Shown one piece after another: positions 8,491 through 16,200 of a DNA stretch of 64,000 bases. The stretch is from Bradyrhizobium sp. CER78 (GTDB lineage: Bacteria > Pseudomonadota > Alphaproteobacteria > Rhizobiales > Xanthobacteraceae). The translations under genes were made by a program, and so were the position numbers. The stretch covers positions 1 through 64,000 of the forward strand of contig NZ_JARVWP010000003.1 of the NCBI RefSeq assembly GCF_029846235.1, given 5' to 3'. Below the pieces are notes generated by a model. That model did not search any database, was not told the DNA's origin, and saw only the letters and a program-made list of their open reading frames with translations. The first letter of the stretch is position 1, and each line of letters begins with the position of its first letter.

Positions 8491-8661
8491 TCCGGCGACG
8501 GGAGGGCGACGTGATCGATGCGCCAGAGGTGCGGGCTGCGACCAGATGCTCGCGGAATTGAGCGCGGGCGGGATTTGCGTGGGAATGGCACATCGGCCGA
8601 GCAAGCGGACGAGATGAGAGCGCTCTCGGCGCGATCGCGATGGTGGTCGGGAGCAAATGCG

Positions 8662-8874
8662 ATGCGCTTTGTTTTGGCACTTGGTCTGTTGGTCGTGCTA
8701 TGCGCGTCCGCGGACGCCGCACCACGGCGTCATCCCCATGCACGGCAACCCGCAACGGTTCGTGCGCCCGCGGATGCGACGCCGCCGGGGCGCTTCGCCG
8801 TTCCTGGCTGGAGTGACGAGTCGACCCGCCAATGGCTCGACCGCGCGTCGGAGAATGCCGGCCGCGGCGGATAG
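8662..8874 (+). CDS. Small secreted hypothetical protein
   Basis: 70 residues. MRFVLALGLLVVLCASADAA is a Sec signal peptide cut after ADA. The mature peptide is about 50 residues, rich in Pro, Arg and His, and ends in a short helix (DESTRQWLDRASENAGRGG). GGGAGC lies before the ATG. No family recognised; convergent with the zinc-ribbon gene at 8898. Confidence 0.55.
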   Translation: MRFVLALGLLVVLCASADAAPRRHPHARQPATVRAPADATPPGRFAVPGWSDESTRQWLDRASENAGRGG

Positions 8875-8897
8875 TCCGATAAGCCCGCGGCGCAATT

Positions 8898-9194
8898 TCA
8901 ATCGTCGCTGTCGTCTTCAGTTCCGCGCGAGCTCGATGCCGAGCGGCCGCCATATCGCCGTGGGGCGGCGCTGGCCTTTCTCGCGCTCACGCCTTCGCTC
9001 TCACGCAGTTCCTTCCGTGCGCGCCGCGCGGTGCGCATCGCGCGCTTGATGTTTGCATCGTGCGAGTCCTCGTCGAAGAACAGCACGATCTCGCAGCTTG
9101 GACATTGGCGCGAGTAACCGTTCTGCAGCCGCTTGGCGCGATCGCGAAAGACGTTCTTGCAGCGTGTGCAACGGATCTGGACGGAATCTTCCAT
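8898..9194 (-). CDS. Small zinc-ribbon protein
   Basis: 98 residues. Near the N-terminus there is a C-x2-C knuckle (CTRCKNVF) and, about 20 residues on, a second (CPSCE), making a four-cysteine zinc ribbon like those in MJ0042-type or small transcription-associated proteins. The following region is basic and helical (IKRAMRTARRARKELRE) and the tail is Ser/Asp rich. Start at 9194 (MEDSVQIRCTRC) sits close to the ribbon; a longer frame to 9284 adds unlike residues. Nucleic-acid binding is plausible. Confidence 0.65.
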   Translation of the reverse strand: MEDSVQIRCTRCKNVFRDRAKRLQNGYSRQCPSCEIVLFFDEDSHDANIKRAMRTARRARKELRESEGVSARKASAAPRRYGGRSASSSRGTEDDSDD

Positions 9195-9361
9195 GACGGC
9201 CTGAAGTATCGGCGAACGGCGCACGCGCTCACAATAGCTTTGCGGAGGCAATTCCGGAGCAAGCACTGCCGGAACTTTGTTCACGCACGGAGAACTACGG
9301 AAGCATTCGTGCGCTGAATGATAAAGAACAAGACGTGACGTCAGTGCAGGCCGTGAACATC

Positions 9362-9400
9362 AAAAAGAAAAGGCCTCAGCGCGTGGGCCACGCCGAGGCC
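9362..9400 (-). terminator. Rho-independent terminator reading leftwards
   Basis: On the minus strand a GC-rich stem with arms GGCCTC and GAGGCC plus an inner GCGTG/CACGC stem is followed by TTTTCTTTTT. This is the best classical terminator in the window. It lies 52 bases after the tiny ORF ending at 9452. From here to 9194 (about 170 bases) I see no gene. Confidence 0.75.
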
Positions 9401-9451
9401 AAGTTGACACTTTGGTCGCGAGGCACCGTCACCAGCGCCTCGATACTTACC

Positions 9452-9541
9452 CTACCTTCGTTTCTCTGCAGCAAAATAGCCCATATGGGCCATGATGCCT
9501 GGCACAGAACGTGCAGACTTGGAGCCGTCAGGATTTTGCAT
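9452..9541 (-). CDS. Candidate 29-residue small protein
   Basis: A tiny minus-strand ORF, M-Q-N-P-D-G-S-K then VPGIMAHMGYFAAEKRR, with AGGAAGG immediately upstream of the ATG at 9541. The ribosome site is strong and a classical terminator follows the stop at 9400-9362, so the unit looks like a genuine short transcript encoding a peptide. It has no signal or membrane segment and ends strongly basic. Chance occurrence cannot be excluded without comparison to relatives. Confidence 0.5.
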   Translation of the reverse strand: MQNPDGSKSARSVPGIMAHMGYFAAEKRR

Positions 9542-9560
9542 CACCTTCCTGGGGCTAAGA

Positions 9561-9599
9561 GCAACGCCGTCCGCCTATATTTCAAGCGGACGGCGTTGC
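9561..9599. terminator. Perfect 14-bp inverted repeat
   Basis: Arms GCAACGCCGTCCGC (9561-9574) and the exact complement (9586-9599) enclose an 11-base AT-rich loop. It sits 34 bases beyond the DUF992 stop and 19 bases upstream of the tiny ORF. It may terminate DUF992 transcription or protect the messenger end. There is no T-run on either side. Confidence 0.55.
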
Positions 9600-9633
9600 G
9601 CATTTGACGGTCGGCACGCGGCTCCAGCTGCGA

Positions 9634-10089
9634 TCAGTGATCCATCGGCCGAATCTCCAGGCTCTCGATTTTCACCGGCGGAATTGCCGGATCCTTGTCA
9701 TCGAGCGGATGCAACGTGATCGTAGCATTCGTGCCGCCGGCAAGAACATTATCGCCGGCGCCGCTGGCGTGCGCGTAACTGCCGGCGAGATCGTCGAGCC
9801 CGAGCCACGGCACCGGCGCCATCACCTTCCAGGTCAGCGCGACGTCCTGATCGCCGATGAAAACACCAAGGTTGGGAAAGGCTGCGACGTAGCGGCGGTC
9901 CGGCGCGCTCTCGATGTGCAGCACGCAGTTGAGATTGGTCACCGGGCCCAGGATGAAACCGTTATCGGGGCCGCCGCTGCACGCGAGCGTTCCGGCCTGC
10001 ACCTGTTGCGTTTCGGCCGTCGTCACAGGCGCGGCGAGAGTTACTACGCCGCACAGCGCAAGCAGCACCCAATGACCCGTCGTACGCAT
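9634..10089 (-). CDS. DUF992 domain-containing secreted protein
   Basis: 151 residues from ATG 10089. An N-terminal signal (MRTTGHWVLLALCGVVTLAA, cleaved near TTAET) is followed by VQAGTLACSGGPDNGFILG, a conserved cysteine pair with NCVLH, LTWKVMAPV, and the family-defining LAGSYAHASGAGDNVLAGG stretch. This is the DUF992 family, common and often multi-copy in Bradyrhizobium and relatives; function unknown, exported. The first M of a longer frame at 10212 precedes non-family sequence, so I use 10089. Confidence 0.88.
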   Translation of the reverse strand: MRTTGHWVLLALCGVVTLAAPVTTAETQQVQAGTLACSGGPDNGFILGPVTNLNCVLHIESAPDRRYVAAFPNLGVFIGDQDVALTWKVMAPVPWLGLDDLAGSYAHASGAGDNVLAGGTNATITLHPLDDKDPAIPPVKIESLEIRPMDH

Positions 10090-10385
10090 GGTGCTGGATA
10101 ACGCCGATCGATGCGCAATCGCTCCTCGTTCTCGGCCGTGGCCTTCGCTTGTGGTTAAGAGAGTTTTAGAGTTGGGGTTTTGTTGCCGCCAACGGGTAGG
10201 CCTTTGCGCCAAGCCGCAAAAATGCGCCGGCCACGACCAAGATGCTCAGTCGGAAAAAACTACGCCGCCGGGCTCGAAATGGATTGTCCCGACGGCGCCC
10301 TGTTTCAATCTGGGCCCGCAATCCCAGTCATGGTCTGTGTGCAAGACCGGCGCCAAGGTTCGAATGCCCCGGAGTCGTACAGGGA
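10090..10385. other. Intergenic region upstream of DUF992 gene
   Basis: About 296 bases. No supported gene. It presumably contains the DUF992 promoter (minus). A short T-arm-like string GGTTCGAATGC occurs near 10354 but no cloverleaf can be built around it. Confidence 0.35.
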
Positions 10386-10520
10386 TTAGCGTCTGGCGAC
10401 CGTCTGCTGCTGGCCGCTGACCTTCTTGTGCCCGGGCGGAGGTCCGATGGTGGCCCAGACCACCGCGGCAATCACCATCGCCGTGAGGATGGCGCCGGCC
10501 AAGGGCTGATCGTTGTCCAT
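10386..10520 (-). CDS. Candidate 44-residue single-pass membrane peptide
   Basis: Short ORF M-D-N-D-Q-P-L-A then AILTAMVIAAVVWATIG, which is a clear membrane helix (residues about 9-25), followed by PPPGHKKVSGQQQ and a basic end. It begins 13 bases after the stop of the tiny ORF at 10534, so the two may be cotranslated. The only GGAG before its ATG is very close (1 base), which favours coupling to the upstream ORF. Function unknown. Confidence 0.5.
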   Translation of the reverse strand: MDNDQPLAGAILTAMVIAAVVWATIGPPPGHKKVSGQQQTVARR

Positions 10521-10533
10521 GCTCCGCGCCCGT

Positions 10534-10617
10534 TCAGATATGGTGCTCGAGCTTCCGCATCTCCTGCAGGCGAGCCAGGCAAAAATCCCGATACAATTCG
10601 TTGATGAAATCCCACAT
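10534..10617 (-). CDS. Candidate 27-residue small protein
   Basis: Tiny ORF MWDFINELYRDFCLARLQ then EMRKLEHHI, with AAGGGGA seven bases before the ATG at 10617. The residue pattern (aromatic and leucine spacing, W-x-x-I-x-x-L-Y-x-x-F) predicts one amphipathic helix. The strong ribosome site and the directly following membrane peptide ORF make a two-gene micro-operon plausible. Unknown function. Confidence 0.5.
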   Translation of the reverse strand: MWDFINELYRDFCLARLQEMRKLEHHI

Positions 10618-10784
10618 GACCGAATCCCCTTTGGTCCAATAATGGGACGCTACGCCGGGTTTGTTTCCGGTCGGCTTCGTGGCTTCCGGAAAATGGCTTC
10701 ATGGGAGGCGATACGGGCAGGACCCGAACGTATGAGCTCCTTGCCCCAGCCGCGGCCTGGCGCCTCCCGCTGCGGATGCGACCC

Positions 10785-12029
10785 TCAAACGCTGGCCGGC
10801 TCTCGCAACGGTGCGCCCGTTGCTGTCTCGCTCGCCGTGCGCCGCCGGTAACTCATCAAGATGACCGAGATCACGGCCGCGCACATGAACGGGCCGACCG
10901 GCCACAACACCAGCGGGAATACGTATCCCAGCACGAACACGATGCCGACACCGATCCGAAAGACACGACGATTGGAGCGCGGCGCGATCCGGTCGTCCGT
11001 GCTCGCATTCATGAGAAAGACGAGCGCGATCGCCAGGATCGGCATATCGTAGATGGCGAAGTAAGGAGAGACGAGCGGCGTTGCCGCAAGCAGACTCGCG
11101 GCCTGCACCGAAAAGCTGATGTGGCGGCGCCAAATGATCAGCACCCAAATCGCGCAGGCCAAGGCGATTGCGATGTGCAACGACATCGCCGATCCGTAGT
11201 CCAGGCCGGCAAACCGAAGCAGGCCATAGTTGCTTTGCAATTTGTACCACGGCAGCGCGCCGCTGAGGTGAAACTGCGTCGCCGCGTAAGTTGCCGCTTC
11301 ACGAAATCCCTTGAAAGTATCCCAGCCGAAGATGACCCCCGTGAGCAGGATGAGGGTGGGCGCCACGAGGCTGGCCGTGATGACGACACGCCAGCGCTTG
11401 GTTGCGATCAGCACGAAAGGAAGCAGAACGCCGTATTGCGGCTTGAAGATGAGCAACGCGAGCAGGAAGCCGCTCAGCAGCGGGCGCCTGTCCAATGTCA
11501 GCAGGATGCCACCGAGCAGCGATGCTGCGAGCAGCGCACTTTGGCCGGCAATGAAATCAAAGAAGACCGGCGGCGCAGCGAGCGCAAGCAGCATTGCGGC
11601 GGAACGTGGCCGGATCGCATGAACGACGAGGAGCCAGCAGAGCAGCTTTGCCGCGCTCCAAACCCAGAACGCGATCCAAAACGGCAGGAGCGCCAGCGGT
11701 GCCAGAACCAGGAAAAATACCGGCGGATAGAAAAACGGAACCGGCATCTGATCGTAAGGATACGTGGTGTGAGTGACTGGCTGCATCTGGATGAGCAGCT
11801 GATGCAATTGCTGCCAGTCGTAGGCGGCCGCCGCGCGGCCCTCGAGCGCCATCGTGCCCGCGCCCCAGAAACACGAAAAGTCGATCCCGGGATGGCTGCC
11901 GCCACTGGCAAATATCAGCACTACGGCAAGGATCGTGAGGCAAAACAGGACAGCGCAGGCTGCTGCTTGCGCCGGGTCGTCTCCCGCGGAAACATCCCAG
12001 TTCAGCATCTTTTTCGACGAACCGGTCAT
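10785..12029 (-). CDS. Glycosyltransferase family 87 (DUF2029) membrane protein
   Basis: About 414 residues if started at the ATG at 12029; the frame continues to a TTG at 12101. A multi-pass membrane protein (roughly ten helices) of the GT-C type. It carries the acidic motif IDFSCFWGAG in the first periplasmic loop, YPPVFFLVLAPLALLP, and FKPQYGVLLPFVL, all characteristic of the GT87/PimE-like mannosyltransferase family that uses polyprenyl-phosphate sugars. The acceptor is unknown. It is monocistronic and the start is uncertain because no strong ribosome site is visible. Confidence 0.83.
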   Translation of the reverse strand: MTGSSKKMLNWDVSAGDDPAQAAACAVLFCLTILAVVLIFASGGSHPGIDFSCFWGAGTMALEGRAAAAYDWQQLHQLLIQMQPVTHTTYPYDQMPVPFFYPPVFFLVLAPLALLPFWIAFWVWSAAKLLCWLLVVHAIRPRSAAMLLALAAPPVFFDFIAGQSALLAASLLGGILLTLDRRPLLSGFLLALLIFKPQYGVLLPFVLIATKRWRVVITASLVAPTLILLTGVIFGWDTFKGFREAATYAATQFHLSGALPWYKLQSNYGLLRFAGLDYGSAMSLHIAIALACAIWVLIIWRRHISFSVQAASLLAATPLVSPYFAIYDMPILAIALVFLMNASTDDRIAPRSNRRVFRIGVGIVFVLGYVFPLVLWPVGPFMCAAVISVILMSYRRRTASETATGAPLREPASV

Positions 12030-12274
12030 GATCAAGGCTGCTTCTGAAAAATGGTAAAACTGTTCGCGCGACTCGAAGAAATCAGTGTCGCCGTCGGGCA
12101 ATGTTCAAAAATATTCAAACGCCACGCCAAGGTTTATCCCGGCAATCTGCGATGCGGCAACGATGTTTTGTTCTTAACCTAACCGGCCGATGCCAGCTGC
12201 TTGGTGGTCCTGTCTCGGTGGTGGCGCGGTCCCGAGGTCGGCTCAGGGGGCCAATACGCGACACCGAAATGAAT

Positions 12275-12298
12275 TAGGCCGCCAACTGAGGCGGCCTA
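12275..12298 (-). terminator. Hairpin downstream of DUF1330 gene
   Basis: A perfect 9-base inverted repeat (TAGGCCGCC and its complement) around a 6-base loop, 22 bases past the stop of the minus-strand gene ending at 12321. On the minus strand it is followed by ATTCATTT, a weak T-rich tract. The rest of 12030-12320 shows no gene. Confidence 0.6.
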
Positions 12299-12320
12299 GG
12301 CATTTGACCAAGGCTAGTGC

Positions 12321-12710
12321 TCACTTCTCAACTTCTACGATGTATCGCCGTATCGTCTTTGCTGTTTTCGCGCCTTCAGGTGCAAGGTCCTTCCAGACCT
12401 CGGACTGGAAAAATGCTATGGCGGCATCTGCACTATCCCATTCGGTCATAGCCACACTGATTGGCGCAGGTCCGCCCTCCGCGTGGAAAACCCTACCTTT
12501 CAAAGTCCCCATTGAGCGGCCACCGGCGTCGGCCAGTGCCCTTCTCGCTGCATCGATATAAGCGGGCGAAACAGTTGTACCAGCAATTGGTTCGATCTCA
12601 GCGATACTGTACGCCTTCAGTTTGGTTTGCGCTTGCAAACCTTGAAACGCGAACCCGCCGATTGCGATGCCGCCGAGCAGTGACAATGCCATCAAGTATT
12701 GAGTTCTCAT
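12321..12710 (-). CDS. DUF1330 domain protein with N-terminal signal/anchor
   Basis: 129 residues. The ATG at 12710 has an ideal GGAGG six bases upstream, which fixes the start. The hydrophobic segment (ALSLLGGIAIGGFAFQGLQAQ) is a signal peptide or anchor. The remainder is a DUF1330 ferredoxin-like fold: KAYSIAEIEPIAG, a central G-R-x-x-x-A-E-G-G type strand and MTEWDSADAAIAFFQSE. Members are small dimeric alpha/beta-barrel-like proteins of unknown function. This exported version is common in Bradyrhizobium. Confidence 0.85.
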   Translation of the reverse strand: MRTQYLMALSLLGGIAIGGFAFQGLQAQTKLKAYSIAEIEPIAGTTVSPAYIDAARRALADAGGRSMGTLKGRVFHAEGGPAPISVAMTEWDSADAAIAFFQSEVWKDLAPEGAKTAKTIRRYIVEVEK

Positions 12711-12890
12711 GATTTCCTCCAGCTTTGCCGGTAACCGGCCGGGAGAGGGTAGGCACGCGCCCATGATGCGGCGGGCCGGGAGCAATCGGCAAGCTCAGAA
12801 ACAGGTGAAGAACATCGAGTGACTAACCGTTTTCGAAACGGTGACTAACAGCCCGTCAACCGATTGCAATTCCGACAGAAAAGTTTTGAC

Positions 12891-12967
12891 TGGCGATCCC
12901 GGCAGGATTCGAACCTGCAACCCGCGGAGTAGAAATCCGCTACTCTATCCAGTTGAGCTACGGGACC
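12891..12967 (-). tRNA. tRNA-Arg (anticodon TCT)
   Basis: 77 bases including an encoded CCA. The acceptor stem GGTCCCG pairs with CGGGATC. The anticodon loop TTTCTAC gives TCT, decoding AGA, on stem GCGGA/TCCGC. The T arm is GCAGG TTCGAAT CCTGC. Discriminator base G. Confidence 0.97.
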
Positions 12968-13254
12968 GTGGCCGCCTTGTAGCACCGCCAATATGAAAAA
13001 TCCGCCTTTCCGCCAAGTCTGTCCGAACCGATTTCTGGGGGCGAACGACAAAGGCGAGCAGGGGTCCCGCCCTGCGTTGACCTGACCAGTCCGCCGGGCT
13101 GGCTTGACACTGGCGCCGAGACTTGTCGAAGGATGTCGGCAATGCGATCTGCGACGTTTTCGTCCGTTCACGCCCGCGCCTTCACTCCGTCACCTTTTCG
13201 CGCATTTTTAGCCCCAACGCGGCGCTCGACCGCGGGGCGTTCAGGAGCTCCATC

Positions 13255-16200
13255 ATGATCGGATTGGTTCGTGCCGCCGCAATTTGCGCCGCGCTGGCGC
13301 TCGGCATGGTCAGCGCCCAGGCTGCGGACAAGGCCTTCAAACGCGACGATCTCGCCGATTCCGCGATCAAGCTGGAAGCCCAGATCAAGAGCGAGGCGGG
13401 GGCGGTCAACAAATCCGCGGCGACATTGCGCACCGATGCCGACGCCGCCTTCAAGCGCAATGATTTCCGCGGCGGGCTCACGATCCTCGGCCAGATCGGG
13501 GCGACCGCGCCCGAGGACGGCGCCAACTGGCTACGGCTGGCCAAGACCGTGTTCCAGATCCGGTCGGCGAGCTCCAGCGAACAAACCTTCCTGATGGAGC
13601 GTGCCTCCACCGCCGCCTACATCGCCTATCAGCGCGCCGGAAACGCTGGGGAGGAGGCCGACGCTCTGGCCGTACTCGGCAAGGCACTCGCCGAGCGCAA
13701 GCTGTGGCGGCCATCACTCGACGCGCTGCGGCTGTCGCTCGACCTGCGTGAGGTCGCCGATGTCAGGGGCCAGTATGAGAAGATGCGCGACGAGCACGGC
13801 TTCCGACTGCTCGACTATACCGTCGATTCGGATGCGGCCTCGCCGCGGGCCTGCTTCCAGTTCTCTGAGGAGCTGGCCAAGCGCGTCGACTTCGCGCCGT
13901 ACCTGGCACTGGCCGGCACCGACAAGCCGGCCTTGTCGGCGGAAGGCCAGCAGCTCTGCGTCGACGGGTTGAAGCACGGCGAGCGCTACAACATCAATCT
14001 GCGCGCCGGTCTGCCGTCGACCGTCAAGGAGACCCTGTCGAAATCGGCCGAGTTCAACATCTATGTCCGCGACCGCAAGCCGTTCGTGCGGTTCACAGGG
14101 CGGGCCTATGTGCTGCCGCGAACCGGCCAGCGCGGTATCCCGGTGGTTAGCGTCAACACGCCGGCAGTCACGGTCGACGTGTTCCGGATCGGCGACCGCA
14201 ACCTGATCAACACGGTGATCGACAGCGACTTCCAGAGCACGCTGAGCCGCTACCAGCTCTCCGATCTCGGCGGCCAGCGCGGCGTCAAGGTGTGGTCTGG
14301 TGAGCTTGCGACCGCGACCACGCTGAACCAGGACGTGGTCACGGCATTTCCGGTCGACCAGGCGCTCGGCGACCTGCAGCCCGGTGTCTATGTGATGACC
14401 GCCGCGGCCAAGGGCCCGGGCACCGACGACGATGGCACGCTGGCGACGCAATGGTTCATCGTCTCGGACATGGGCCTGTCGGCCTTCTCCGGCAATGACG
14501 GTATCCACGTCTTCGTCAACTCGCTGGCCTCGACCGAACCGGTCGCCAATGCCGAAGTGAAGCTGGTTGCTCGTAACAACGAGATCCTGGCCATCCGCAA
14601 GACCGATGCGGCCGGCCACGTGCTGTTCGAGCAGGGGCTGGCGCGCGGCGAGGGCGGGCTGTCGCCGGCGCTGCTGACCGTGACGAGTGAGAAGGCCGAC
14701 TACGCCTTCCTGAGCCTCAAGACCAACGCCTTCGACCTCACCGATCGCGGCGTTGCGGGCCGCGCGATCCCGGCTGGCGCGGATGCTTTCGTCTACGCCG
14801 AGCGTGGTGTCTACCGCACCAACGAGACCGTCTATTTGACCGCGCTGCTGCGCGACGGCCAGGGCAACGCCCTGACCGGGACGCCGCTGACCATGGTGAT
14901 CGAGCGCCCCGACGGCGTCGAATTCCGCCGCGCCGTGCTGCCCGACCAGGGCGCCGGCGGCCGGATGCTGGCGGTGGCGCTCAACTCTGCGGTTCCGACC
15001 GGCACCTGGCGGGCCCGCGTCTTTACCGACCCCAAGGGCTCGTCGGTCGGCGAGACAACCTTCATGGTCGAGGATTACATCCCCGAACGGATCGAATTCG
15101 ATCTGACCAGCAAGGAGAAGGTGATCAAAGCTGAAGTTCCAGTGGAACTTCAGGTCTCGGGCCATTTCCTCTATGGCGCGCCGGCCTCGGGCCTCCAGCT
15201 CGAGGGCGACATGCTGGTCGCACCGGCGGCAAACGGCCGGCCCGGCTATGCCGGCTACCAGTTCGGTGTCGACGACGAACAGACAGCAAGCAATGAGCGG
15301 ACCCCGATCGAGGATCTGCCGGAGGCCGATGCCAATGGCGCGGCGACCTTCCCGGTGAAGCTCGACAAGGTCCCGGCCTCGACCCGGCCGCAGGAGGCCC
15401 AGATATTCATCCGCATGACGGAGAGCGGCGGTCGGTCGGTCGAGCGCAAGATCGTGCTGCCGGTGGCCCCCAGCGCATCGCTGATCGGCGTCAAGCCGCT
15501 GTTCGGCGACAAGAGCGTGGCCGAGGGCGATAAGGCCGAGTTCGATCTCGTGTTCGTCGCGCCCGACGGCAAGCAGCTGCCGCGCAACGGACTGCGCTAC
15601 GAGCTGTTGAAGCTGGAGTCGCGCTACCAATGGTACCGGCAGAATTCGTCGTGGAACTATGAGCCGGTCAAGTCGACCCGCCGCGTGTCCGATGGCGACG
15701 TCAACCTCGCGGCCGACAAGCCGATGCGGCTAACTTTCCAACCGCAGCCCGGCCGCTACCGGCTCGATGTGAAATCGACCGACGCCGACGGCCCGGTGAC
15801 CTCGGTGCAGTTCGACGTCGGCTGGTATTCGGACGGCAGCGCCGATACGCCCGATCTGCTCGAAACCTCAATCGACAAGCCGGAATATCAGTCCGGCGAC
15901 ACCATGACGGTGTCGGTCAATGCACGCACCGCCGGCAAGCTCACGGTCTACGTGCTCGGCGATCGCCTGCTGACGACGCAGAGCGTCGACGTCAAGGAAG
16001 GCACCCAGCAGGTCAAGCTCCAGGTCGGCAAGGACTGGGGCACCGGCGCCTATGTGATGACGACGCTGCGCCGTCCGCTTGATGCCGCCGCCGGGCGCAT
16101 GCCGGGCCGCGCGATCGGGCTGAAATGGTTCGGCATCGACAAGAAGACGCGCACGCTAGCCGTCGAGCTGTCGCCGCCGGCGTTGGTGCGGCCCGGCTCG

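Noticed and set aside
10330..10380. T-arm-like string GGTTCGAATGC suggesting a tRNA fragment
   Set aside because: No acceptor or anticodon stem can be drawn around it, and no CCA follows.
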